Shown here piece by piece: positions 16,866 through 25,541 of a DNA stretch of 62,581 nt. Below the pieces are notes generated by a model that saw nothing but the letters and a program-made list of their open reading frames with translations, did not search any database and was not told where the DNA came from. Made by a program: the position numbers and the translations under genes. The first letter of the stretch is position 1, and each line of letters starts with the position of its first letter. Source of the DNA: JAUVUV01 sp964548275 (GTDB lineage Bacteria; Gemmatimonadota; Glassbacteria; GWA2-58-10); contig CAZJQI010000022.1 in NCBI GenBank assembly GCA_964548275.1, forward strand, positions 1 to 62,581, given 5' to 3'.

Positions 16866-17885
16866 TCAGCTTCCCATTAAAGCAATCAGAATAACCACTG
16901 CAACAAGCAGTGCCGCCAGTGCGAGAAAAGTCAGCACGTTTGCAGTGAAAACCGGGGGCTCGTCAACCTGCTCGTTCATGCCGACCAGCTTGCGCTGCAG
17001 GATGCAACTGGCTGCCCTGGCGAGGAATATCAGGAAGATCGCGTAAAAAATGGATATCAAAACCAGCGCCATGATCGGGCCGATCACTTCAGGACCTGGG
17101 AGGGCAATCATTGCGATCAAACCGGATAAGGCAGCCATCAGCATGGTTGCAGCGATAATGTCGTTGAACTGCCAGGAGATTCTCACCGCTCTTTTCCCCT
17201 GCTTCGCACTCAGAGCGGCCGGGGAGAAAACCGCTTTCAGCGAATCGGCAATCCCCAGCTCGCAGGTAAAGAAAAGCAGGCCGAAAACAGAGCCGCCCAC
17301 CACGATCAACAGGGATGCTGTATCAAAAAAAGTGGCAAGGCTGCCGCCTGACTGCAGTAGAGCAAGAACAGCCAGAATGATGAACAGGATCAGACCGGTG
17401 ACAAACTGCCTTGCCGGGGAGGCCGGACCGATCTCGTAGCTTTCCTCTGTCACCTCACAGAGATTCAGCTTTCTCTGAGCCAGAACAGCCATCAGTTTTG
17501 CCGCCAGACCGTACAAAAGAGTTACCAGCGCCACTGCCAGTCTCGGCCCTATGGTGCTTGGATCATGCATCTCTGTGAGCATGAGAATGACACCAATAAA
17601 GGTACACCACACTCCCATCAAAAGCGCCAGATCTCCCCCTGCCTGGTACAGAATCGACAGCTTCAGCTTTTTCCCCTGCGGCATGCCTTTTTTCCTGGTG
17701 AAAATAAATCCCAGCGCCTCAAGCAGGTCTCGTACCGGAAAGGCCATGTAGAGCAAAAATATTACCCCGAGTACTACAATTACTGTGCTTGCCAGATCAG
17801 TCAGAGGAAGCAGAATGTCAGCTACGTAGAGCCCTGCCAGAACGAACAAAAATGTTACAATAAAGAATACTATTCCTTTCAACAT
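16866..17885 (-). CDS. MotA/ExbB-like membrane protein with internal duplication
   Basis: A 339-residue protein with about eight hydrophobic segments. The first half resembles MotA (STVIVVLGVIFLLYMAFPVRD, then GPRLAVALVTLLYGLAAKLMA). The second half repeats the layout (ASLLIVVGGSVFGLLFFTCEL, later MALVLISIFYAIFLIFLARAA). Each half ends with a similar motif, AQRKL or LQRKL. This looks like two fused MotA-type modules. MotA/ExbB proteins form proton-driven stators, but no MotB/ExbD partner is adjacent, so coupling is unproven. The ATG is preceded by GGGAGGGGGAG. No flagellar or Tol genes are in the window. Confidence 0.65.
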   Translation of the reverse strand: MLKGIVFFIVTFLFVLAGLYVADILLPLTDLASTVIVVLGVIFLLYMAFPVRDLLEALGFIFTRKKGMPQGKKLKLSILYQAGGDLALLMGVWCTFIGVILMLTEMHDPSTIGPRLAVALVTLLYGLAAKLMAVLAQRKLNLCEVTEESYEIGPASPARQFVTGLILFIILAVLALLQSGGSLATFFDTASLLIVVGGSVFGLLFFTCELGIADSLKAVFSPAALSAKQGKRAVRISWQFNDIIAATMLMAALSGLIAMIALPGPEVIGPIMALVLISIFYAIFLIFLARAASCILQRKLVGMNEQVDEPPVFTANVLTFLALAALLVAVVILIALMGS

Positions 17886-18108
17886 GGGCTCCCCCTCCCG
17901 TTAAGGAGTTTTAAATGGAACTGCACCCGGCGAAATAAATAATTTATGCTGATGGACTATTTAATCATAACTCTCTGACAATTTATTATCAATAAGTTGT
18001 CAATCATTTATTAATTGAAGAGACTTTTGAAAAATCCTGATAAAGAGATGATTGTTCTCCGTTGGGAAGGTTAGTGCATCTTCCTGAGAGAATTCAATAT
18101 TGAAATTC

Positions 18109-18261
18109 TGACACACCCCTGTATCCCCTCTTGAGAGGGGTGCCCACGAAGTGGGCGGGGTGTGTAACTCCCCTCTTGAGAGGGGTGCCTGCATCCCCCT
18201 TAACAAAGGGGGTGTCCGCGATTCGCGGACGAGGGATGTCCCTTGCAGGCGGGGTGTGTCA
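18109..18261. repeat. 153-bp multibranched inverted repeat
   Basis: The ends TGACACACCCC and GGGGTGTGTCA are perfect 11-bp inverted repeats. Internal hairpins include two CCCCTC/GAGGGG stems, GCCCAC/GTGGGC, CCCCCTT/AAGGGGG and GTCCGCG/CGCGGAC. A second GGGGTGTGT at 18157-18165 lets the left arm pair alternatively. No coding sequence. The rest of 17886-18501 shows only AT-rich DNA and a 10-bp palindrome CATTCGAATG at 18460-18469 before the next gene. Confidence 0.8.
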
Positions 18262-18501
18262 TCCACCGGATTGTTGAAAAATTCACCCCTTCTTCTGTGA
18301 TTTTTTCAAAGGTCCTTTGAAATGTTAATTCTTTTAGCTCTCCATTCAGATGCAGTCAAGAATGATCTGGCGCTCAGCTCCAGTGAATATACCTGTTCAA
18401 AAAATAGATAATATTTTATCTTTATGACCACAGGCAGTAGTTATTGATCGGTTGATTTACATTCGAATGCAATAACATCCACACAAGAGGACAGGACAAG
18501 C

Positions 18502-19512
18502 ATGACCCGGCGTGAAAGGGTGCTCAAGGCCCTGGCTCACGAACAGCCTGATATCTGCCCCTGGCACATTACATTTACCATTCCGGCGCGCGAAAAGCTC
18601 ACCGCCTATCTCGGCACCGGGGATCTGGAGCGCGCTGTGGGAAACCATTTCGCCAAGATCGAGGCAGTGCCGGATGACGGCTGGCAGGAGATAAAACCCG
18701 ATTTCTGGCAGGACGAGTTCGGCGTGATCTGGGACCGCACACTGGACAAGGATATCGGCAACGTGGATTACAACGCGCTGATCCTCCCTGAGCCGGACCT
18801 TGAGCGGCTGGAGTTCCCTGATCCTTTGTCGCCTGAGCGATTCGAGCATCACGAGAGTTTCTGCCGCGAAAACCCTGACCTCTTTCGGGTAAACGATTTC
18901 GGCTTCACCCTTTTCGAGCGGGCCTGGACTCTGCGCGGGATGGAGAACCTGCTGATGGATATGGTCGAGCGCCCCGGTTTCGTGCATGAGCTGCTGGATC
19001 GTATCCTGGAGTGGAACCTGAAAATAATCGAGGGCTTGAGCCGCTTTGACATAGATGCGATCCTGTTCGGGGACGACTGGGGCCAGCAGCACGGCCTGAT
19101 CATGGGTCCCCAGATGTGGCGTGCCTTTTTCAAGCCCCGGGCCGAGCAGGAGTACCGTTTATGCCACGAGAAAGGCATGTATGTAATGATCCACTCCTGC
19201 GGTGATGTGAGCCGGATAATCCCGGAGCTGATCGAGATCGGCGTGGAAGTGTTCAACCCCTTCCAGCCGGAGGTGATGGATATCGCAGCTATCAAGAAAG
19301 AGTTCGGCGACAGGCTGGCCTTTTTCGGCGGGATGAGCACCCAGCAAACCCTGCCCAAGGCCACTACTGAAGAGGTAAAGGAAAAAACCCGCTGGCTGAT
19401 CGAGACCATAGGCGAAAGCGGGGGCTATGTTTTCAGCCCGGCCCACGACGTGCCCAAGGATGTGCCGGCTGAGAATATGGTGGCAATGGTCGAGGCGCTG
19501 AAAAACCAGTGA
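18502..19512 (+). CDS. Uroporphyrinogen decarboxylase (URO-D) family protein, methyltransferase-like
   Basis: A 336-residue TIM-barrel protein of the URO-D superfamily. It starts MTRRERVLKALAHEQPDICPW and contains MIHSCGDVSRIIPELIEIGVEVFNPFQPE and GGMSTQQTLPKAT. The HSCGD motif (near 229-233) matches the zinc-thiol site of MtaA/CmuA-type corrinoid or coenzyme M methyltransferases rather than the substrate pocket of true HemE, and the HemE N-terminal signature is absent. It may act in methyl transfer linked to the MttB-family protein, though it is 6 kb away. AGAGGACAGGAC precedes the ATG. The substrate cannot be read from the sequence. Confidence 0.82.
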   Translation: MTRRERVLKALAHEQPDICPWHITFTIPAREKLTAYLGTGDLERAVGNHFAKIEAVPDDGWQEIKPDFWQDEFGVIWDRTLDKDIGNVDYNALILPEPDLERLEFPDPLSPERFEHHESFCRENPDLFRVNDFGFTLFERAWTLRGMENLLMDMVERPGFVHELLDRILEWNLKIIEGLSRFDIDAILFGDDWGQQHGLIMGPQMWRAFFKPRAEQEYRLCHEKGMYVMIHSCGDVSRIIPELIEIGVEVFNPFQPEVMDIAAIKKEFGDRLAFFGGMSTQQTLPKATTEEVKEKTRWLIETIGESGGYVFSPAHDVPKDVPAENMVAMVEALKNQ

Positions 19513-19582
19513 AAGGCTCCAACTAGGTTGTGGCTTATTGAGAAAAGCGAATAATTAATTGTTTTTTAAAATTGAGGTAAAT

Positions 19583-20386
19583 ATGTATCAAGAGCACCCA
19601 AATATTACTACACCTGGGGATCAGGTAAAAATTTGGAGATATATAGAATTAACGAAGCTCATTGGAATTTTAGAATATAATGCCTTGTACTTTAGAAGAG
19701 TTGACAAGTTAGGAGACCCATTTGAGGGTTCTTTGCCAAAAAAACACAATTTTAAATATTTCGCTGGCACAATTGAAGAAAGGAAAAAGGCAATTAAGGA
19801 AATTAAAAAAAAAGGTCAACTAAATAAAAAATCTGAGAGAGCCCTTATTGATTTTTCAATGGCGGGGGCTTTTAGAAATTTTATTTACGTAAATTGTTGG
19901 CATATGAACAGATATGAATCTGACGCAATGTGGAAACTATATCAACAAAGTAACGAGGGAGTGGCTATACAATCTACTGTTGGTAGAGTCAAGAAAAGTT
20001 TAAAATCAACTGATATAGGGGTTCATATTGGAAGGATAAATTATATTGACTATGATAGGGATGAAGTTAAAGATACAAACTTATTAACCTTTTCTTATAT
20101 AAAGCGAAAAAGCTTCGAGCATGAAAGGGAACTCCGCTTAACGATTACTTATACTCCAAAAGAAGCTTTTGCTAATCCAAACGATTATAAATGCCCTAAA
20201 AATATACGAGTTGTAGACTTATATGGGATATACGTTAATGTAGAATTAGATATATTAGTTAGTAAAGTTTATCTTAATCCTAACTCTCAAGACTGGCTTT
20301 ATGGCTTAGTTCAAGCATTGTTGAATAGATATAATTTTAAATTTCCAATTGTTAAATCTGATCTGAATAAATTACCGCTATTTTAG
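19583..20386 (+). CDS. DUF2971 family protein
   Basis: A 267-residue soluble protein resembling DUF2971. Characteristic parts are WRYIELTKLIGILEYNALYFRRVDKLGDPFEGS near the N-terminus and VNCWHMNRYESDAMWKLYQQSNEGVAIQST in the centre. Biochemical function is not established; relatives are often found in variable and defence-associated DNA. The open frame begins at a UUG (19559), but the ATG at 19583 follows TTGAGGTAAAT and is preferred. Gene and flanks are much more AT-rich than the URO-D and UbiE genes beside it, indicating recent acquisition. No partner gene accompanies it. Confidence 0.72.
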   Translation: MYQEHPNITTPGDQVKIWRYIELTKLIGILEYNALYFRRVDKLGDPFEGSLPKKHNFKYFAGTIEERKKAIKEIKKKGQLNKKSERALIDFSMAGAFRNFIYVNCWHMNRYESDAMWKLYQQSNEGVAIQSTVGRVKKSLKSTDIGVHIGRINYIDYDRDEVKDTNLLTFSYIKRKSFEHERELRLTITYTPKEAFANPNDYKCPKNIRVVDLYGIYVNVELDILVSKVYLNPNSQDWLYGLVQALLNRYNFKFPIVKSDLNKLPLF

Positions 20387-20545
20387 AAATTAACTTCTTT
20401 CAGATCCTCACTAAAACCACTACAGTTTCTTTGCATTACATTCAAAATTATTTTTCCCCAATACGCAGTGTTAGGGGATTATTTGACATTATAAATCAAA
20501 ATTTTTCATATCTAAATTTTTTACTTATTTTCAGGAAATCCTCTC

Positions 20546-21256
20546 TTGCCCCAAGCCTCTGACATCCAGCGGATGTTCGGCAGTATCGTGCGCCGCTACG
20601 ATATGCTCAACCGCCTGCTCAGCCTGGGCCGGGACAGGACCTGGCGAGCTGCGCTCGTGCGCAGCCTCGATGATCCCGCCCTTGGCAAAGGTCTTGATCT
20701 CTGCTGCGGCACAGGGGATGTGGCCTCCGCCCTGCTCGAAAGGGGAAAAGAGCTCGAATTACTTGTCGCGGTGGATTTTGCCCTGCCGATGTGCCTTGCT
20801 GCACGAGAAAAAATCTCCTCCCGCCTAACCGGCCCGGCCCGGGTCAGCCTGGCCTGTGCTGACGGCCTCGCTCTGCCCTTTGCCGATGGGGCTTTCGATT
20901 TTGTTACCGTGGCTTTCGGTGTGCGCAATTTCGAAAACCTCCTACAGGGCCTGTCCGAGATCGCCAGGATAACCGCACCCGGCGGCAGGATCGGTGTACT
21001 TGAATTCGCCCCGCCGCAAGGATTTCTGCTCAGGCTTCTCTACCGGCCTTACCTGAAAATTGCTCTTCCATTAGCCGGTAGAATCCTTGCCGGAGCCAGC
21101 GGGTCGTACAGGTACCTTTCCGCCTCGATTGAATCATTCCTTACACCCGAGGCCATGCTCCAGGCCCTGGCAGACGCGGGATTTCAAAACCCTGTGGCAA
21201 AAAAACTCACTCTCGGAGTAACCTGGCTTTATACTGCGGAGCGCTCCACAAAGTAG
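20546..21256 (+). CDS. ubiE: Demethylmenaquinone/ubiquinone methyltransferase
   Basis: The 236-residue product carries the UbiE/MenG signatures: an N-terminal MFGSIVRRYDMLNRLLSLGRDRTWR, SAM motif I GLDLCCGTGDVASALLE, VAFGVRNFENLLQGLSEIARI, and the C-terminal GSYRYLSASIESF. It performs the last C-methylation of menaquinone, or of ubiquinone in quinone-switching species. The rest of the pathway is outside the window. The start is UUG with AGGAAA upstream; no ATG gives the canonical N-terminus. It lies just past the AT-rich DUF2971 island, where composition returns to normal. Confidence 0.93.
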   Translation: MPQASDIQRMFGSIVRRYDMLNRLLSLGRDRTWRAALVRSLDDPALGKGLDLCCGTGDVASALLERGKELELLVAVDFALPMCLAAREKISSRLTGPARVSLACADGLALPFADGAFDFVTVAFGVRNFENLLQGLSEIARITAPGGRIGVLEFAPPQGFLLRLLYRPYLKIALPLAGRILAGASGSYRYLSASIESFLTPEAMLQALADAGFQNPVAKKLTLGVTWLYTAERSTK

Positions 21257-21350
21257 AGCCACAGTTGCGCTTACCTCTATGCTCTGTTTAGATTAAATAG
21301 GGTTTTCCTTTGAGCCGTGGAATCAACCAGGCCCACGCAAGAGTTTTATT

Positions 21351-23357
21351 ATGAAGCAACCTGTAAAGAATCCACTTGCGTTAACTGCGCTGATCCTTGT
21401 CCTTGTGGCCATGCTCCTGCCCCTGACTGCTTACCTGGGATACCGGCGCAACATGGGCAACCTCGAGCAGATGCTTTATAGCAAAGGCTCGGCGCTCCTA
21501 GAAGCGGTGCTTCACGAGGCTGAAAACGCCCTGATTGCTGACAGGGAAATACTGGATGGGCTGGGCGCACGGCTTGCCGATAACTGCCGCTTCGTTCTCC
21601 TTCTGGATCAGAACCGCGCGCTCGATCAGGCTCAACTCAGCGCCCTGGCCCGGAAAGCCGGGCTGGCCCGGTTCGATCTTTACTCTCCCACAGGCAGGCT
21701 GAGACTCAGCAGCGATCCGCAGCGCGCCCCGGAGCAAATGCCCGATAATTTTTATCAGATTGAAGAGGAAGAGGGGTACACTGCGGCTTTTCTCGCTGAG
21801 CGTGCGGAAGATCAAGACGAAAGTTACAGCAGGGAATATTCCGCTGTGCTGGTATTCTCCCCGGACTCCTCTACTTGCATTGCCTATCTGGACACAGAAA
21901 AGCTGGCGCAATTGAGACGGAGGTTTGGAATCGGCTTGATTCTGGAGGATATAGCGGCGATCCCTGGAGTAGGCTACGCGGTTCTTCAGGACACCCTGGG
22001 AATAATCGCAGCCTCACACCAGGTAGCCTCGCTGGGCAGTATCCAGGGAGATCCGTTCTTTCCTATTCCTGGTGGGGAAACCAGGGGCCGCTATACTGAT
22101 TTCAATGCCGAGGAGGTTTATGAACTTGCCTCGAGTTTTCAGCTTGGCGGTGAGAATTACGGCTACCTTCGTGTGGGACTCACCACCGAGGAAATACGTT
22201 CTATCGCAGCGCGGGACAGGAGGAGATTCATCCAGGGCGTGGTTGTGCTGGGCGTGCTTCTGGTTGTTGTCGGGGTATTATATTTTGCCGGGCGCAGACA
22301 ATTAAGGCTCGAACAGGAACATTCGCGAATCAAAGGATTCTCCCAAAGCGTGCTGGAGGGAATGGCCGAGGCGGTAATCGTAGTCGATGAGGAAAAGCGG
22401 ATCGTCCAGATCAACCAGGCCTGCGAAAATCTCTGCGGATGTTCGGACACCCCCTCTGACAGAGAGAACCTTCACAGCCTCAGTGCGGAACTTGCAGAGG
22501 CGGTCCTCAGGCTGGAAGAAGAGAGCCTTGCCGCCTCTGAAATAGAGATTCAGCGGCCGGATGGTTCCCTGGTGCCGGTGATAATCTCCACCTCTGCTAT
22601 CGAGGTTGCCGGCAAGCGCTATACGACTATAATTCTGAGCGATCTGACTGACCGCAAAGAGGCCGAACAACTGGCCCTTCACACCCAGAAATACAAAACC
22701 ATGGCCGAGGTCTCGGCCGGCATGGCCCACGAGATCCGCAATCCGCTCAATGCGATCGGAATGAATGTCCAGCGGCTGAAACTCGAGTTTTCCCCGGAAA
22801 AAGAATCCAGAAGCGAGTACGAGGATTTTATCGATACGATCCGGTCCGAAGTTGCCAGGCTGAACAGCATTGTCGAACAATTCCTTGGCCTGGCAAGCTT
22901 TCCCGAGCCGAAAATGGAGCTCTCCCGGATCGATAAGCTTGTCCGGGAAACACTTAATTTTATTCGACCGGAACTTACCAGGCGGGGTATAAAACTGGTG
23001 GCGAACCTGGCCGAAGCTCCGGAATTCCTGTTCGATCCGGGACAGATAAAGCAGGTTGTCACAAATCTGGTTAACAATGCTACAGAGTCAATTGAAGACT
23101 CCGGCACCCTGACAATCGAGGGGACTCTGCGTGGTGGAAGCTACCGGATAACTCTCAGCGACACCGGGCCTGGTATTCCAGCCCGGGAGCGGGAACGGAT
23201 TTTCGAGCCCTTTTTCAGCACCAAGCGCAGCGGCATGGGGCTCGGCCTGGCAATCGTTGGGCGTATCGTGAACGAACACGGAGGTACTGTGCGCATGGAG
23301 AGCGAGCAGGGAAGCGGTGCGACATTTATTGTTTCGATTCCGCTTAGAGCTGAATAA
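21351..23357 (+). CDS. Membrane sensor histidine kinase (NtrB/AtoS-like)
   Basis: A 668-residue kinase. TM1 is near residues 9-31 and TM2 near 292-313 (FIQGVVVLGVLLVVVGVLYF), enclosing a roughly 260-residue extracytoplasmic sensor domain. A PAS domain follows (about 325-440). HisKA (MAEVSAGMAHEIRNPLNAIG) has its phospho-His near 459. HATPase has N-box NLVNNATES near 573, DTGPGIP near 603 and GMGLGLA near 628. It is the likely partner of the NtrC-type regulator at 24013. The 655-bp gap between them is unusually long for such pairs and is filled by repeats. The signal is unknown. Confidence 0.93.
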   Translation: MKQPVKNPLALTALILVLVAMLLPLTAYLGYRRNMGNLEQMLYSKGSALLEAVLHEAENALIADREILDGLGARLADNCRFVLLLDQNRALDQAQLSALARKAGLARFDLYSPTGRLRLSSDPQRAPEQMPDNFYQIEEEEGYTAAFLAERAEDQDESYSREYSAVLVFSPDSSTCIAYLDTEKLAQLRRRFGIGLILEDIAAIPGVGYAVLQDTLGIIAASHQVASLGSIQGDPFFPIPGGETRGRYTDFNAEEVYELASSFQLGGENYGYLRVGLTTEEIRSIAARDRRRFIQGVVVLGVLLVVVGVLYFAGRRQLRLEQEHSRIKGFSQSVLEGMAEAVIVVDEEKRIVQINQACENLCGCSDTPSDRENLHSLSAELAEAVLRLEEESLAASEIEIQRPDGSLVPVIISTSAIEVAGKRYTTIILSDLTDRKEAEQLALHTQKYKTMAEVSAGMAHEIRNPLNAIGMNVQRLKLEFSPEKESRSEYEDFIDTIRSEVARLNSIVEQFLGLASFPEPKMELSRIDKLVRETLNFIRPELTRRGIKLVANLAEAPEFLFDPGQIKQVVTNLVNNATESIEDSGTLTIEGTLRGGSYRITLSDTGPGIPARERERIFEPFFSTKRSGMGLGLAIVGRIVNEHGGTVRMESEQGSGATFIVSIPLRAE

Positions 23358-23576
23358 GGCAAATTTTAAATGAAATAAATAGTGTCCGGTGAGAATGGTG
23401 TATGAATTAAGAGTTGGTATTATTTAAGGCAGTTACATAGAGATAATGCAAAATGGATTGATGATAGGAATATCTTTATCTTTCTAGAAGGGTGTTGAAA
23501 TTTCATCGATTTACTTTTGTAGAAAACGAAACAATGTCCGGGTTGAATTAAAACTGTTTAAGAAACGATCACTTGC
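23358..23576. other. Noncoding start of the kinase-regulator gap
   Basis: AT-rich DNA after the kinase stop, without a credible gene. The repeat elements of the gap begin at 23577. Confidence 0.5.
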
Positions 23577-23598
23577 GGGGCACGGCGCGCCGTGCCCC
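23577..23598. repeat. 22-bp perfect GC palindrome
   Basis: Arms GGGGCACGGCG and CGCCGTGCCCC abut without a spacer, followed by TACGG. The same palindrome core occurs at 3428-3447 and 4272-4291, and as the variant GGACACGGC/GCCGTGTCC at 12446-12465 and 12656-12675. Confidence 0.88.
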
Positions 23599-23670
23599 TA
23601 CGGCGTCCAGGGTTAAAGACCTACTTATCGATTTATCAACACGCCTCTAGAGGTGCTCGGTTTCTCTGTT

Positions 23671-23933
23671 GCGGCCGCAGGCCGCCTCATCAGGGCCGCA
23701 TGTTCGAGAAACTCCAAAGGAGCGTGTAAAGGCCGGGTAATTTCCATCCCAGGCAGAGCGAAGCCAGACCGGTGGGCATGCCATTGATTCGGCTTGCCTG
23801 GCTCAAGCCGAATCAGGCGAGCACCCCAGGAGCGCCTTTTTACCTGGAAAACAACAAAGGATATAAAAGCTGTATTGGTAGTCGAGTTTGCGGCCCGAAA
23901 AAACTTTTGGTTACTTTTGGTTACAAAAGTAAC
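23671..23933 (+). repeat. Modular three-hairpin repeat, copy B
   Basis: A 263-bp relative of 3135-3395. The first hairpin is GCGGCC/GGCCGC (loop GCA). The central hairpin is GATTCGGCTTG/CAAGCCGAATC, unrelated in sequence to copy A's central stem yet fully paired and placed between the same GCCATT and CAGGCGAGCA landmarks. The last hairpin is GTTACTTTTG/CAAAAGTAAC (23910-23933). It separates the histidine kinase gene from its presumed regulator gene. The short open frame across it (from 23772) is not convincing. Confidence 0.8.
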
Positions 23934-24012
23934 ATGAAAAAGGTTCTTTTTCTTTCTGCCTGTTAGTTACCCGGACATACATGATAAGTTTAGTTTTCAG
24001 AGGGAGAAATCA

Positions 24013-25368
24013 ATGGAATCGAGCCGTATCCTGGTGGTAGAGGATGAGCAAACCCAGCTCCGGACACTCGCCGGGTTCCTTGAGAAAAAAGGCTTCAGCA
24101 CTGAGACTGCCTCCTCAGGCGAACAGGCTCTCGAACTGATCGGGAAAAAATCTTTCGACCTCGTGCTAACAGACCAGAAAATGGAGGGTATCAGCGGGCT
24201 GGAGCTGCTCGAGCGAGTGAAACAGGAGAACCCTGAAACCGAGGTGATCGTTCTGACCGCTTTCGGAGACGTGCGCTCGGCAGTGCAGGCAACCAAAGAA
24301 GGCGCCTATGATTACCTGACCAAGCCGGTGGATCTCGAAGCACTCGATTTGTCAATCCGCAGGGCGTTGGAGCGCCGCCAGCTGGTGCTTGAAAACCGTA
24401 TCCTGCGCGAATCCCTGGGCGAGCGGCACCGCTTCGAAAGCATAATCTCCACCAGCGGAGCGATGGAATCGGTGCTCAACATGGCCGCCCGCCTGGCCAA
24501 GGTCGACACTCCGGTGCTGATCACGGGAGAAAGCGGCACAGGCAAGGAGATGATCGCCCGGGCGATCCACCAGGCCAGCCAGCGAAAGAACGAGCCATTC
24601 GTAGCAGTCAACTGCGCAGCGCTGAACCAGAATCTGATCGAAAGCGAGCTTTTCGGCCACGAGAAGGGCGCTTTCACCGGCGCAGTCAAGCAGAGGCAGG
24701 GCAAGTTGGAGACTGCAAACAGAGGAACCCTTTTCCTGGACGAACTGGGCGAGATAAACCCTGAAATCCAGGTCAAGCTCCTGCGCTTCCTTCAGGAGGG
24801 CGCTTTCGAGCGGGTCGGCTCGGACACAGTGCTCAAGACGGATGTACGCCTGTTGGCCGCAACCAACCGCGATCTGGAAAAAGCTCTCCAGGAGGGAAAT
24901 TTCAGGGAGGATTTCTACTACAGGATAAACGTGGTCAATATCCACATTCCACCCCTGCGCTCGCGAAAGGAAGATATCAGGCCCCTGGTGGATTATTCCC
25001 TGAGAACCAATGAGCAGCGCCTGGGTCACAAGGTTTTTTCCAGAGAGGCTCTTGACGCTTTGTTGCGCTACGATTTCCCAGGCAATATCCGCGAACTTCA
25101 AAACATTGTCGAGCGCGCGATGGTCCTTGCCCGCTCCGAGGTGATCGGTATTGACGACCTCCCGCCAAGCGTGACCACAAGGGATTCAGCCCGCCCGGTG
25201 AGTCCCTCCGAGTCAGGTTCCCTGCCTGAAGCTGTGGAAGCGCTGGAAAGGTCGATGATTATCGACGCACTGGCCGAATCCAGCGGTGTGCAGGTAAAGG
25301 CTGCCGAAAAACTTGGCATCACTGAACGTAACATTCGATATAAGATCAAGAAGCTGGGGATTCCCTGA
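24013..25368 (+). CDS. Sigma-54-dependent NtrC-family response regulator
   Basis: A 451-residue activator: receiver domain (1-125, acidic residues E10/D11, phospho-acceptor D54 in LVLTDQKM), AAA+ domain (Walker A GESGTGKE near 172-179, sigma-54 contact motif GAFTGA near 219-224), and a Fis-type HTH at the C-terminus (VQVKAAEKLGITERNIRYKIKKLG). It should oligomerise when phosphorylated and activate sigma-54 promoters. An AGGGAGAAA ribosome site precedes the ATG. Paired palindromes (25395-25432) start 27 bp past its stop and a sigma-54-type promoter follows at 25542, so the calcium-loop surface operon is its obvious local target. Confidence 0.95.
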   Translation: MESSRILVVEDEQTQLRTLAGFLEKKGFSTETASSGEQALELIGKKSFDLVLTDQKMEGISGLELLERVKQENPETEVIVLTAFGDVRSAVQATKEGAYDYLTKPVDLEALDLSIRRALERRQLVLENRILRESLGERHRFESIISTSGAMESVLNMAARLAKVDTPVLITGESGTGKEMIARAIHQASQRKNEPFVAVNCAALNQNLIESELFGHEKGAFTGAVKQRQGKLETANRGTLFLDELGEINPEIQVKLLRFLQEGAFERVGSDTVLKTDVRLLAATNRDLEKALQEGNFREDFYYRINVVNIHIPPLRSRKEDIRPLVDYSLRTNEQRLGHKVFSREALDALLRYDFPGNIRELQNIVERAMVLARSEVIGIDDLPPSVTTRDSARPVSPSESGSLPEAVEALERSMIIDALAESSGVQVKAAEKLGITERNIRYKIKKLGIP

Positions 25369-25394
25369 TCGTTCCTTTGAATCCGGTCCGATTT

Positions 25395-25432
25395 TCGACA
25401 ATTTTGTCGATAATTTTCGACCAAATTGTCGA
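25395..25432. promoter_or_regulatory. Paired 16-bp palindromes, candidate upstream activator sites
   Basis: Site 1 (25395-25410) has perfect arms TCGACAA/TTGTCGA around TT. Site 2 (25417-25432) has TCGACCA/TTGTCGA around AA. Their centres are 22 bp apart, about two helical turns, and they lie about 110 bp upstream of the -24 element. That is the classical geometry for NtrC-type dimers bound side by side. Confidence 0.75.
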
Positions 25433-25541
25433 ATTAAACTCCATTAAGAAAATAAGTTAATGTTTCAAAACACTCGGTTCTAACATGTAACTTGCTAAAA
25501 TTAAACGCATTACAAAAACATCGATAATCACGTCTCCTGTC

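Noticed and set aside
23772..23966. 64-codon frame in modular repeat B
   Set aside because: It consists of hairpin arms; copy A has no equivalent protein.
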